DNA from: Caryophanales bacterium UBA3835
GTDB lineage: Bacteria > Bacillota_I > Bacilli_A > RFN20 > CAG-826
Assembly: GCA_002392945.1 (NCBI GenBank)
Contig: DGHZ01000031.1
Span: 12,623 to 37,305, forward strand
Length of the DNA: 24,683 bases
Direction of reading: 5' to 3'
Translations under genes and position numbers: made by a program
Shown: positions 1 to 6,823 of the stretch, piece by piece
Layout of the letters: every line of letters begins with the position of its first letter
Numbering within the stretch: the first letter of the stretch is position 1
The notes under the pieces: generated by a model
The model's input: the letters and a program-made list of their open reading frames with translations, nothing else
Told to the model about the DNA's origin: nothing
Databases searched by the model: none

Positions 1-1379
1 TGACCACAACAATATAGATTTTTAATTCCTTTTACTTTACCTTCAGTAAAATAGAAGCTCTTAATATCTGTTAATGAATAAGCTTGAAGAGCCCCATAAG
101 AAGTATTGGTTCTTTTTTCTAGTTCGATTGGACCAAAGTGGGTGAGATAATTCACTCTTCCTTTAAATTCTGGATATTTATTTATTAAGGCTTTGATAAA
201 TTCATCTACTATATTTTGTTCAACCACTTCTAATGTCTTTTTATCTAATAACTTATAGTAGTGATAATCCAGATGATTTTGATCGACAAACAATGAGACT
301 ACAGTTTTATTATCTTTAACAAAATAGTCTGGGTCAAAGTTATATGTCCTAATTAACAAGTATTCTACTAAGTTAGCCCCTACTTGAACTGGGTCTATAT
401 TAATTAAAGTAGGTCCATCTATTTGAGAGATATCTCCTTCAATAGTGACATAAACATCAAAACAAGATGAGATAGGGTTCTTGTTAATGCGTTTATCTGC
501 TTTAACTAACTTATTAATTTTGTATTCATCATTTAATAAATTTTTAAGGATATATCTAGGATCACTAGTAGAGATAACTACATCTGGATAAAATGTATGA
601 TTTTTACTAGTTTTTACGGCAAAAATGACGTTTTTTTCTTTTTCAAAGCCTATTACTTCTTCGTTTAAATAGAGTTTTCCTCCTAAAGACAAGAAGCGAT
701 TTTTAATTCTTTCAATCATATATTTCGCGCCTCCAGAAGGAATGTCGGCGTTGCCTTGAGAGAATAGACTATATACATCAAACAAGAAAAACATGTTGTT
801 ATAGCCTGTCATCATATTAGTGATGGCAAATCTAATAGCGGGATTTTTAAATCTCTTTGCGTATTCTTCTCTAGACATAGTCATTGACTTAATGATGGAA
901 GGAGATTTAAAAATAATTTTAAGTAAGTCCATAAAGCTTTTTTTGGTTTTGCATTTAAGAGCGTATTTCATTAACTTTTCAAAAACTTTCACAATCGAGA
1001 AGAATTTATTAATGTTTCTTTTGTCTTCTGGAGCAATAGCTAGCCACTCTAAGCGAGTCTTTTCTAAGTCACGACCAATTCTTATTTTTGTTCCTTGATA
1101 ATCAATAGTGACAAAGTTTTCTAGTCTAATGATTTTTACTTCATCATTAAAAGCGTCGATGTTTTTCCATATTTCATATATTTGGTTATCTTTTTGCGTG
1201 CCCATAAGCCAGTGGATACAGGCATCAATATAAAAACCATTAACGTCATATCCGGAGCATAATCCTCCGACGTTATCGTTCTTTTCTATGATTGTTACTT
1301 TGTGTCCCTTTTGGAGTAATTCGATTCCAACGTTAAGTCCGGCAATCCCCCCACCTATGACTATTACATCCTTACTCAT
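1..1379 (-). CDS. FAD/NAD(P)-dependent oxidoreductase, phytoene desaturase-like (C-terminus cut off)
   Basis: The frame is open from the ATG at 1379 down to the left edge (459 codons), so the C-terminus is missing. The N-terminus reads MSKDVIVIGGGIAGLNVG, a classic beta-alpha-beta dinucleotide-binding fold with GGGIAGL. An acidic strand end (IIEKND) and VGGLCSGY follow, then GFYIDACIHWLMG. This is the layout of the phytoene desaturase / retinol saturase / amine oxidase superfamily of FAD enzymes. Further on, a second nucleotide-contact region of the type DVVISTSDPR is visible. The family oxidises or isomerises hydrophobic substrates such as carotenoids. No carotenoid genes lie nearby, so the substrate cannot be named. 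It is divergent from the importer genes across 256 bases. No Shine-Dalgarno sequence precedes the start; only A/T-rich sequence with TAAAAT-like hexamers is found, so the mRNA could be leaderless. Superfamily is confident, specific function is unknown. Confidence 0.85.
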   Translation of the reverse strand, partial: MSKDVIVIGGGIAGLNVGIELLQKGHKVTIIEKNDNVGGLCSGYDVNGFYIDACIHWLMGTQKDNQIYEIWKNIDAFNDEVKIIRLENFVTIDYQGTKIRIGRDLEKTRLEWLAIAPEDKRNINKFFSIVKVFEKLMKYALKCKTKKSFMDLLKIIFKSPSIIKSMTMSREEYAKRFKNPAIRFAITNMMTGYNNMFFLFDVYSLFSQGNADIPSGGAKYMIERIKNRFLSLGGKLYLNEEVIGFEKEKNVIFAVKTSKNHTFYPDVVISTSDPRYILKNLLNDEYKINKLVKADKRINKNPISSCFDVYVTIEGDISQIDGPTLINIDPVQVGANLVEYLLIRTYNFDPDYFVKDNKTVVSLFVDQNHLDYHYYKLLDKKTLEVVEQNIVDEFIKALINKYPEFKGRVNYLTHFGPIELEKRTNTSYGALQAYSLTDIKSFYFTEGKVKGIKNLYCCG

Positions 1380-1403
1380 CTTATATATATTTTAAAAAAA
1401 TAA

Positions 1404-1432
1404 TTGTTGATAGAAAATAAGAGTGATATATT
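1404..1432 (+). promoter_or_regulatory. Promoter of the aromatic amino acid importer leader
   Basis: TTGTTG (1404-1409) and TATATT (1427-1432) are separated by 17 bases, with a TG at 1424-1425 giving an extended -10 element. The predicted transcript start at about 1438-1440 lies some 19 bases before the leader peptide ATG, leaving room for the purine-rich AGAAG at 1446-1450. The downstream elements are spaced as an attenuator would need. Confidence 0.6.
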
Positions 1433-1457
1433 TTTAACCAAGAAAAGAAGAAACAAT

Positions 1458-1517
1458 ATGAAATTTAGTAAGTATTATTTCTATTTTAGCTATTTCTATC
1501 CAAGAGGTAATCAATAG
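1458..1517 (+). CDS. Tyr/Phe-rich leader peptide of a transcription attenuator
   Basis: A 19-codon frame begins at ATG 1458 and ends with TAG 1515-1517. It reads MKFSKYYFYFSYFYPRGNQ: five tyrosines (codons 6, 7, 9, 12, 14) and four phenylalanines (3, 8, 10, 13), so nine of twelve residues between 3 and 14 are aromatic. A purine-rich AGAAG (1446-1450) lies seven bases ahead of the start. It is followed directly by alternative hairpins and a U-tailed terminator (1500-1615). This is the arrangement of amino-acid attenuators such as those of pheA, his and trp in enteric bacteria, where ribosome stalling at scarce-codon runs sets the RNA fold. It has no expected function as a protein. It is too short for standard gene callers. 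An alternative is chance, but codon content, start signal, promoter position and the downstream fold all agree. Confidence 0.85.
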   Translation: MKFSKYYFYFSYFYPRGNQ

Positions 1518-1615
1518 ATCTTGGCTTTTTAGCTAGTAGGTGTGTTGATTACAAGACTTAATCAAGCACCGAAATGAGTTGAAGAATTGTCGGTGCGAAA
1601 ACACCGATTTTATTT
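1500..1615 (+). promoter_or_regulatory. Ribosome-mediated attenuator: competing stems between leader peptide and importer genes
   Basis: Antiterminating fold: segment 1 GTAATCAA (1507-1514, inside the last leader codons) pairs perfectly with segment 2 TTGATTAC (1545-1552); GCACCGA (1566-1572) is then free to pair with TCGGTGC (1590-1596), which uses up the 5' arm of the terminator. Terminating fold: segment 2 instead pairs downstream, TTGATTA (1545-1551) with TAATCAA (1559-1565), extended by GGTG (1539-1542) with CACC (1567-1570). This hides GCACCGA, and TCGGTG (1590-1595) pairs with CACCGA (1602-1607). A ribosome that reaches the stop codon covers segment 1 and favours termination. One stalled on the early Tyr/Phe codons leaves segment 1 free and favours read-through. 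An extra stem CCAAGA/TCTTGG (1500-1505/1519-1524) could act as a pause hairpin. Pairings are read directly; the mechanism is inferred from known attenuators. Confidence 0.8.
1590..1615 (+). terminator. Intrinsic terminator of the attenuator
   Basis: The stem TCGGTG (1590-1595) / CACCGA (1602-1607) has a CGAAAA loop and is followed by TTTTATTT (1608-1615). It lies before any full-size gene and only 20 bases ahead of the importer start, so it is a conditional terminator rather than the end of an upstream transcript. Confidence 0.8.
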
Positions 1616-1635
1616 AGAAGGAGGATTTATATCCT

Positions 1636-2679
1636 ATGAAAAAAAGATTATTCATCATTCCCCTTGCCACTTTAATGGTTTTAGCCTCTTGTAGTAAACC
1701 AGAAGTCCCAGATAGAGCGGAAATCGACACTAGCAAGTCATCATTTAATGTGGGCATCTTACAATATGCTCCTGCTGATGCTCTTGATACAGCACGTTTA
1801 AGCTTTAAAGCAGCATTATCAAACTCACCTTTAGTCGCAGGCAAAGAAATTAACTTTATTGAGAAGTTCTCTTTTGCTAAAGACGTTGATGACGTGACTT
1901 ATGCTAAATCTCTTGTTGCTAGCTGCGACATTATGCTTGGTGTAGCTACTCCTTCTGCTATTCATTTAAAAAATGAAAGGGATGAAGCGGGTAAAAAACA
2001 ACCATTATTATTTACAGCTGTTACTGACCCAGTTGATGCTAAGTTAGCGAAAGCTTTTCCACATCATGATGGTAGCGTGACTGGTACTAGTGATGACAAT
2101 CCAGTAGAATCACAAATCCAATTAATCAAAAAATGCATGCCTCAAAAACAAGCATCTGAAATTAGACTTGGTATTTTCTACACTAATAGCGAACCAAACT
2201 CCGCTGTTCAAGCTAGAAGAGCAAAAGCAACAGCGTTAGAAGAAGGTTTATCAGCGAGTAACATTTTTGATGAACCATGTACTGGCATTGCTGATTTACA
2301 AGCTAGATGTACGTCTCTTTGTAGCAAAGTTGATGTCTTATATATTCCAACCGATAATTTGTGTGCTAGTAATATGAATATTATTAAGCCTATTCTTGAT
2401 ACTTGGCATGTATTATGTATCGTTGGTGAAGAAGGTATGCTTAATGGTGGACACATCACTTATAGTGTTTCTTATGCTTATTTAGGAACTAGAGTGGGCG
2501 AAATGGCGGCAGAAATTATTTCTGGAACCAGACAAACTCACGAAATCGACATCGAAAAATCACTCGATGAAGATGATTGGAATAAAGTTTATAGTTCTTC
2601 TAATATCGCTGATGCGAATTTAGGTTATGATATTCCTAGCGATATCTTAACTGATTTTATTGATGTATCTGCTAAATAA
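1636..2679 (+). CDS. ABC importer substrate-binding lipoprotein, TrpX-like family
   Basis: A 347-residue lipoprotein: MKKR, a hydrophobic stretch and lipobox LASC with the lipidated cysteine at 19. The mature part begins with a short linker. From about residue 38 it matches the ABC_sub_bind family (the TrpX / COG2984 type), e.g. FNVGILQYAPADALD at the start, IMLGVATPSAIHLKN, LLFTAVTDPVDAKL and VLYIPTDNLCASNM, ending with TYSVSYAYLGTRVGEMAAEI. This family captures small ligands at the outer membrane face and hands them to a permease; the streptococcal relatives import tryptophan. Here the Tyr/Phe-rich leader argues for tyrosine and/or phenylalanine. The start is supported by AAGGAGG (1618-1624); AGGAT/ATCCT (1622-1626/1631-1635) can fold over this site and may lower translation. 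The permease gene follows after two bases. Family is confident, ligand inferred. Confidence 0.9.
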   Translation: MKKRLFIIPLATLMVLASCSKPEVPDRAEIDTSKSSFNVGILQYAPADALDTARLSFKAALSNSPLVAGKEINFIEKFSFAKDVDDVTYAKSLVASCDIMLGVATPSAIHLKNERDEAGKKQPLLFTAVTDPVDAKLAKAFPHHDGSVTGTSDDNPVESQIQLIKKCMPQKQASEIRLGIFYTNSEPNSAVQARRAKATALEEGLSASNIFDEPCTGIADLQARCTSLCSKVDVLYIPTDNLCASNMNIIKPILDTWHVLCIVGEEGMLNGGHITYSVSYAYLGTRVGEMAAEIISGTRQTHEIDIEKSLDEDDWNKVYSSSNIADANLGYDIPSDILTDFIDVSAK

Positions 2680-2681
2680 TT

Positions 2682-3617
2682 ATGCCTTATATAGTTAGTG
2701 TTATTTTCAACATATTAACTAGTGGATTGCCATGTTGCTTACTTGCTCTAGGAATCTACCTTACTTTTAGAATTCTTGATTTTGCGGATTTAACCGCTGA
2801 AGGAAGTTTGTTAATTGGTGGAGCCTTTGCTGTTGCTTTAATTAAGATAGGTGTTAATCCGTTTGTTGCCACTTTAGTGGCCACTCTTGGAGGAGGGCTT
2901 TGTGGTTATTTAACTTCCGTGTTTTATACTAAACTCAGAATTCCTAAGATTTTGTGTGGTATTATCACCATGACGGCGACTAGTTCAATTGCCTTATTAA
3001 TCCTTGGATTAACAAGCCAAGACAGTTCATTTGTTAACATCGTATCTTTAGATAGCAGTAATGAAACAGTGTTCTCCTTATTCTATTATGGAGATCCAAT
3101 TTATAGACCATTAATTAAAACTGGTATTATGTTAGCTTTTGTTGGCATTATCTTTGTTGTTATTTATTTCTTCTTTGGAACAGAATACGGCATAGCTATT
3201 AGAGCAACTGGTATTAATGAGAAGATGTCTAGAGCCCAAGGAATTAACACGAAACGTGCCTCGATTGTTGCTTTAGTGATATCTAATGCTTTAATTGGTT
3301 TAGCAGGCGCGCTTATTTGTCAAAGTAATAGAGGCTGTTCAGTTGGTTATTCTACTGGCTACTTAGTAGTGGGGTTAGCCTCCATTATTATTGGGGAAAC
3401 AATATTTGGCAATAAATCCTTTAAACGTAGCTTAATCGCTATTTCTATTGGTGCGATTATCTACTTTGTAATTATTAATATCGCTATTGAATTAGGTTTA
3501 AACGGCAACTTACTCAACTTGTTATATGCAGTATTAATTGTCTTTGCCTTATCCTTACCTTTAATTAAGCAAGGTATAATATACCTTGTTAAAGAAAGGA
3601 GGGAGAAGAATGCTTGA
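2682..3617 (+). CDS. ABC importer permease, TrpY-like (BPD_transp_2 type)
   Basis: A 311-residue integral membrane protein with about eight to nine hydrophobic segments. The N-terminal helix is followed by FRILDFADLTAEGSLLIGGAFA, a signature region of the branched-chain/simple-sugar permease superfamily subset that pairs with TrpX-like binding proteins (COG4120). The loop before residue 190 (EYGIAIRATGINEKMSRAQGI) is the cytoplasmic coupling region that contacts the ATPase in this superfamily. The start lies two bases after the lipoprotein stop, so the two are translationally coupled, and the last codons overlap the ATPase start. It forms the membrane channel of the importer, most likely as a homodimer. 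It ends in TGA, the only TGA stop among the larger genes here. No unusual features. Function confident, substrate inferred from the leader. Confidence 0.9.
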   Translation: MPYIVSVIFNILTSGLPCCLLALGIYLTFRILDFADLTAEGSLLIGGAFAVALIKIGVNPFVATLVATLGGGLCGYLTSVFYTKLRIPKILCGIITMTATSSIALLILGLTSQDSSFVNIVSLDSSNETVFSLFYYGDPIYRPLIKTGIMLAFVGIIFVVIYFFFGTEYGIAIRATGINEKMSRAQGINTKRASIVALVISNALIGLAGALICQSNRGCSVGYSTGYLVVGLASIIIGETIFGNKSFKRSLIAISIGAIIYFVIINIAIELGLNGNLLNLLYAVLIVFALSLPLIKQGIIYLVKERREKNA

Positions 3618-4641
3618 GTTAGTTAACGTTGTTAAGAAATTTAACATAAGCGGCAATAAAGAAGATGAAAGAACTGCTTTAGACCATGTATCTTTACAAA
3701 TTAAACCAGGTGAATTTATCACCATTATTGGCGGTAATGGAAGTGGTAAATCCACAACTTTAAACATCATTAGTGGAGCTTTAACTCCTGATAAAGGCAA
3801 AGTTCTTTTAAATGGCTATGACACTACTAAAATTCCTGAATATCAAAAAGCCGCATATTTTGGTAGAGTGTTCCAAGACCCAATGGTGGGTACCGCTGCG
3901 AATATGTCGGTATATGAAAATTTAGAGATTGCCTATGCTAGAGGTAGAACTCATAAACCATGGAAATGGGGATTCTCTGCTAGCCATAAAAAGTATTTCA
4001 TCGAAGAACTTAAGAAATTCGATCTTGAATTAGAAGATCGTCTTAATCAAAAAGTCGGTGTTATGTCCGGCGGACAAAGACAAGCTTTAACTCTTTTAAT
4101 GGCGACAATGAGACAAAGACCATCCGAAAGAATTATTAAACGTGATTATGTGAGATTCTGTGAAACTGATAAATCAAAAGCTAAAGAAGAAGTAGAACAA
4201 GCATTCTTATTAGCTAAAAAAGAAAGAAAAGAAGCTTTGCTAAAATTAAAAGAAGAAACATTTTCTAAAGAAGTTAGAAAAGGAAGGAAAGCAGTAATCA
4301 ATCAAGAATATAAAAATAAGATTTATAAATTTGATTTAACCAAACAAATCTTATTATTAGATGAACACACTGCCGCCCTTGATCCTAAGACCGCTAGTAA
4401 GGTGTTAGAGTTAACAGAAAAGATTGTTACTGAAAATCAAATGACCACAATTATGGTTACTCATAATATGAAAGACGCAATTAGATATGGAAATCGCCTC
4501 ATTATGATGAGCCATGGAAAAATTGTTGTAGATGTCTCTGGCGAGGAAAAGAAAAAGCTCACTGTGGAGCAATTATTAAATATGTTCCAAGTGGCCTCTA
4601 AAGATGACACGATGAGCGATGCAGCAATATTAGGAGATTAA
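3610..4641 (+). CDS. ABC importer ATPase, TrpZ-like, with a charged insertion before Walker B
   Basis: A 343-residue nucleotide-binding subunit: Walker A GGNGSGKST (41-49), Q-loop VFQDP (88-91), signature MSGGQ (152-156), Walker B ILLLDE (247-252) followed by HTAALDPKTA, and switch histidine H285 in MVTHN. DEHTAALDPKTA is typical of the COG1101 (TrpZ-like) family. The odd part lies between residues about 170 and 244: roughly 75 highly charged Lys/Glu/Arg residues separate the signature from Walker B, where ABC ATPases normally have fewer than 25. All catalytic motifs are intact, so the protein should be active. The ATG at 3610 is preferred over a TTG at 3586 because AAAGGAGGG (3595-3603) sits six bases ahead. 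It overlaps the permease end by eight bases. It energises import of the proposed aromatic amino acid. Confidence 0.9.
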   Translation: MLELVNVVKKFNISGNKEDERTALDHVSLQIKPGEFITIIGGNGSGKSTTLNIISGALTPDKGKVLLNGYDTTKIPEYQKAAYFGRVFQDPMVGTAANMSVYENLEIAYARGRTHKPWKWGFSASHKKYFIEELKKFDLELEDRLNQKVGVMSGGQRQALTLLMATMRQRPSERIIKRDYVRFCETDKSKAKEEVEQAFLLAKKERKEALLKLKEETFSKEVRKGRKAVINQEYKNKIYKFDLTKQILLLDEHTAALDPKTASKVLELTEKIVTENQMTTIMVTHNMKDAIRYGNRLIMMSHGKIVVDVSGEEKKKLTVEQLLNMFQVASKDDTMSDAAILGD

Positions 4642-4655
4642 TCTAAACTACAATG

Positions 4656-4682
4656 AACAATCGAATAAAATCGGTTGTTTTT
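4656..4682 (+). terminator. Intrinsic terminator after the importer operon
   Basis: AACAATCGA (4656-4664) pairs with TCGGTTGTT (4671-4679), with one T-G pair, around an ATAAAA loop. The stem runs into a T-tract (4678-4682). It lies 14 bases after the ATPase stop and before a separate promoter. Confidence 0.8.
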
Positions 4683-4687
4683 GTTGC

Positions 4688-4715
4688 TTGATAAAAGTAA
4701 TAACTAAGTTATAAT
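4688..4715 (+). promoter_or_regulatory. Promoter of the sugar transferase gene, placed for a near-leaderless mRNA
   Basis: TTGATA (4688-4693) and a perfect TATAAT (4710-4715) have a 16-base spacer. Transcription should start at about 4721-4723, only five or so bases before the ATG at 4728, leaving no room for a Shine-Dalgarno site. Confidence 0.75.
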
Positions 4716-4727
4716 GTATTTATCATT

Positions 4728-5402
4728 ATGAGTCGTAAAAAAGAAGCAATGGTGGATTCCCTACCATATAAAAAAGCTAATTGGTGGTATCGCTTTGTTA
4801 AGCGATGTTTTGATATTTTTGTTTCTTTTACCGCGATTCTTGTTCTCTCCCCGCTTTATATTTTGTTTATTTTGATTAATGCGATTTACACTAAAGGCCA
4901 CCCAATCTTCTTTGATAAACGAATTGGTAAAGATCATAAACATATTAACGTCTATAAATATCGTTCTATGTATTATGATGCGGAGACTAATGTTGATAAA
5001 TATTTATCTAAAGCTCAAAAGAAACAGTGGAATAAAGAACGTAAAGTACAGAATGACCCACGTATTACTCCGTTTGGTAGAATTTTAAGAAAGACTTCTA
5101 TTGATGAGCTACCTCAATTATTTAATATTCTTTTTGGTTCTATGTCTTTTGTGGGACCTCGACCAATTACTGAAGGCGAATTAAACGCTAACTTCACTAA
5201 AGAACAACAAGATATTATGCTTTCCGCTAGACCGGGCTTAATTGGTTATTGGGGAGTTAAAGGAAGAAGTAATGTTGCCTTTGCTGATGGGGTTAGACAA
5301 AAACTTGAATTGGACTATTTTAAACTTAGAGGAATCTGGTTTGATTTAGGATTAATCTTTAGAGTTATCCCCGCTGTACTTAAAGGAAGCGGAGCGAAGT
5401 AA
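4728..5402 (+). CDS. Undecaprenyl-phosphate sugar phosphotransferase (bacterial sugar transferase family)
   Basis: A 224-residue protein containing only the C-terminal catalytic half of the WcaJ/EPS initiating enzymes. Visible features: the amphipathic/re-entrant helix region FVKRCFDIFVSFTAILVLSPLY (about 24-45), then GHPIFFDKRIGKDHKHINVYKYRSM, DPRITPFGRILRKTSIDELPQL and SFVGPRPITEGE, and near the end SARPGLIGYWGVKGRSN. These are the conserved blocks of the family; the Asp-Glu pair in DELPQL and the VGPRP block belong to the active site. The family transfers a sugar-1-phosphate to undecaprenyl phosphate at the inner membrane face, starting a capsule, exopolysaccharide or glycolipid chain. No other glycan genes flank it. 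A downstream ATG at 4749 with a purine-rich stretch before it is an alternative start. Stand-alone gene between two terminators. Confidence 0.92.
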   Translation: MSRKKEAMVDSLPYKKANWWYRFVKRCFDIFVSFTAILVLSPLYILFILINAIYTKGHPIFFDKRIGKDHKHINVYKYRSMYYDAETNVDKYLSKAQKKQWNKERKVQNDPRITPFGRILRKTSIDELPQLFNILFGSMSFVGPRPITEGELNANFTKEQQDIMLSARPGLIGYWGVKGRSNVAFADGVRQKLELDYFKLRGIWFDLGLIFRVIPAVLKGSGAK

Positions 5403-5428
5403 AGAAGGACTTGAAAAAGTCTTTTTTT
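5403..5428 (+). terminator. Intrinsic terminator after the sugar transferase gene
   Basis: GACTT (5408-5412), a GAAA tetraloop (5413-5416) and AAGTC (5417-5421), extended by A/G-T pairs into the flanking A-rich and T-rich arms. A run of seven T (5422-5428) follows. It starts immediately after the stop codon. Confidence 0.85.
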
Positions 5429-5449
5429 AACGTCGCAACTGGCATTTGC

Positions 5450-5499
5450 AACCAATAGTTGACAAAATTCTAACCAAAGTTGGTAGAGGCAATTATAAT
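5450..5499 (+). promoter_or_regulatory. Promoter and putative operator of the XRE regulator gene
   Basis: A perfect TATAAT lies at 5494-5499; the -35 region at the usual distance (about 5471-5476) is poor, which fits a regulated promoter. Two copies of a similar word lie 22 bases apart: AACCAATAGTT (5450-5460) and AACCAAAGTT (5472-5481). The second is part of a perfect palindrome, ACCAA-AG-TTGGT (5473-5484), overlapping the -35 region. This would suit autoregulation by the HTH protein encoded downstream; binding is inference. Confidence 0.5.
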
Positions 5500-5541
5500 A
5501 GAAATGTTAGATTGTTGCTATGAAAGTTGAGGACTAGAATT

Positions 5542-6294
5542 ATGACAATTGAAATCGCTGATCGACTAATTAAATTTAGAAAAAAGAATGGTTATTCTCA
5601 AGAAGAATTAGCGGATAAGTTAGGTTTATCTAGACAAGCAGTTTCTAAATGGGAAAGAGCGGAAGCCTCTCCTGATACTGATAATTTAATTTGTTTAGCA
5701 AAATTATATGGAGTGTCTTTAGATGAATTATTATCTACAGATGAAGATATAGACACAATTGTTAAAGAACAAGTTAAAGTCGATGAAAAGTCTAAAGAAG
5801 AAAATAAAGACAGTTCAATTACTTTAGAAGATGATGATGGCTCTAAAGTAGTGATTAAAGGAAGTCATATGGAATGTCTAGATAAAGATGGACACATCAT
5901 TAAAAAGAAACCAAAAGATAAATTCCTTTTATGGCTTGATACAGTTGATGGGATATTAAGTGGTGTCGCTTTAATCACATATATTTTCTTGGGGGCATTT
6001 TTAGGAATGTGGGCTTATGCTTGGATCTTCTTCTTTGTCCCTGAAATTATTTGCTCATTTATTAGGGCGATTCATAAAAGAAATGCGAATAATGTTAATA
6101 TGGCCTTTATCTCATTATTTGTTTTCTTCTTAGTGTGTTTATTCTTACCTCAATATATTCCTACAATGTCAAAAAGTTTATGGCATCCAATGTGGACAGT
6201 ATTCTTAGCTATTCCTTTATATCATAGTGTGGTGGGATCAATTAATAAGGCGCTTGGAAAAAAAGATGAAGACGACAAAATCGTCAAAGAATAA
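5542..6294 (+). CDS. XRE-family HTH regulator with C-terminal membrane domain
   Basis: A 250-residue protein. Residues about 5-64 form a Cro/C1-type helix-turn-helix (LIKFRKKNGYSQEELADKLG, then LSRQAVSKWERAEASPDT and LAKLYGVSLDELL), a near-consensus HTH_3. Residues 65-125 are charged and probably flexible. From about 130 on there are four hydrophobic segments (around GILSGVALITYIFLGAF, AYAWIFFFVPEIICSF, MAFISLFVFFLVCLF and WTVFLAIPLYHSVVG), so the protein is likely a membrane-anchored DNA-binding regulator, an arrangement common in Bacillota. The ATG at 5542 is chosen because it starts right before the HTH and has GAGG at 5529-5532. A TTG at 5527 is in frame but adds nothing conserved. Target genes are unknown; the palindrome in its own promoter is the first candidate. 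Confidence 0.88.
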   Translation: MTIEIADRLIKFRKKNGYSQEELADKLGLSRQAVSKWERAEASPDTDNLICLAKLYGVSLDELLSTDEDIDTIVKEQVKVDEKSKEENKDSSITLEDDDGSKVVIKGSHMECLDKDGHIIKKKPKDKFLLWLDTVDGILSGVALITYIFLGAFLGMWAYAWIFFFVPEIICSFIRAIHKRNANNVNMAFISLFVFFLVCLFLPQYIPTMSKSLWHPMWTVFLAIPLYHSVVGSINKALGKKDEDDKIVKE

Positions 6295-6328
6295 AAAAAG
6301 AACTTCCGTAATTTCGCGGAAGTTTTTT
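6293..6328. terminator. Bidirectional intrinsic terminator between convergent genes
   Basis: AACTTCCG (6301-6308) pairs with CGGAAGTT (6317-6324). A run of seven A (6293-6299) precedes the stem and a T-tract (6323-6328) follows, so it can stop transcription from the XRE gene on the left and the small membrane protein gene on the right. Confidence 0.9.
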
Positions 6329-6340
6329 ATAGCTTATAAC

Positions 6341-6817
6341 CTATTTTGCGTAGTCTTCTAGAGTCAATTCTCTTTTTCTGAATAAGTAACAGAATATGAG
6401 ATAAATAAAGCAGTTAAGTAGCAAATAAGTGGCAATTGCCATAATGATAAACATCGAGCAAATTACAGAGGTAGTATTTGCCCTAGTTACTAAGACAACA
6501 ACGGTGAGTATATCTAAGCCAAATCCTAAGGCTGTACCTAATAAAACAAAGATCAAGAATACCTTGTTAATTGTTCCATCTGTGTTAAAAGCAATATCTA
6601 GTAAATGGCTTTCTTTTTTTCCGCCTCTTAGTATAAATACTACTTGTGCAATAGCAAAAGCGGCAGTTAATGATAATGCGATTAAGTTAAGAATGGTGTT
6701 TTTTGATCTATTTAATATCACTTGAGACATGCAAAATCCTGTTAAACCTACACTAAAAAATAGTAAAACGGTAGATATAATTCGATAGATTTTAATTTTA
6801 CGAATACGCCTGTTCAT
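6341..6817 (-). CDS. Small four-helix membrane protein, unrecognised
   Basis: A 158-residue protein with a basic N-terminus (MNRRIRKIKIYR) and four hydrophobic segments at about 13-31, 43-62, 82-110 and 118-145, separated by short loops. It ends in a charged tail (RKRELTLEDYAK). I recognise no conserved family motif. The positive-inside rule puts both termini in the cytoplasm. It is transcribed towards the XRE gene and shares its terminator, but has its own promoter, so co-regulation is not implied. No Shine-Dalgarno site lies before the ATG; the predicted transcript start falls practically on the start codon. Real-gene status rests on length, hydrophobic pattern and good signals at both ends. 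Confidence 0.75.
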   Translation of the reverse strand: MNRRIRKIKIYRIISTVLLFFSVGLTGFCMSQVILNRSKNTILNLIALSLTAAFAIAQVVFILRGGKKESHLLDIAFNTDGTINKVFLIFVLLGTALGFGLDILTVVVLVTRANTTSVICSMFIIMAIATYLLLNCFIYLIFCYLFRKRELTLEDYAK

Positions 6818-6823
6818 GCAATT

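Noticed and set aside
820..1098. Forward 92-residue open frame
   Set aside because: It lies antisense inside the FAD oxidoreductase gene and has no start signal; a shadow frame.
1440..1635. T-box or metabolite riboswitch in the importer leader
   Set aside because: The conserved T-box sequence (AGGGTGGNACCGCG type) is absent, and I recognise no known aptamer core. The aromatic-rich leader frame with competing stems explains the region better.
3586..3609. Upstream TTG start for the importer ATPase
   Set aside because: It would add eight basic residues overlapping the ribosome-binding site itself; ATG 3610 has AAAGGAGGG at the right distance.
3610..3617. Use of TGA as tryptophan (Mollicutes code)
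   Set aside because: The permease stops at TGA 3615-3617 where expected; the long frames have no internal TGA and use TGG for Trp, so the standard bacterial code applies.
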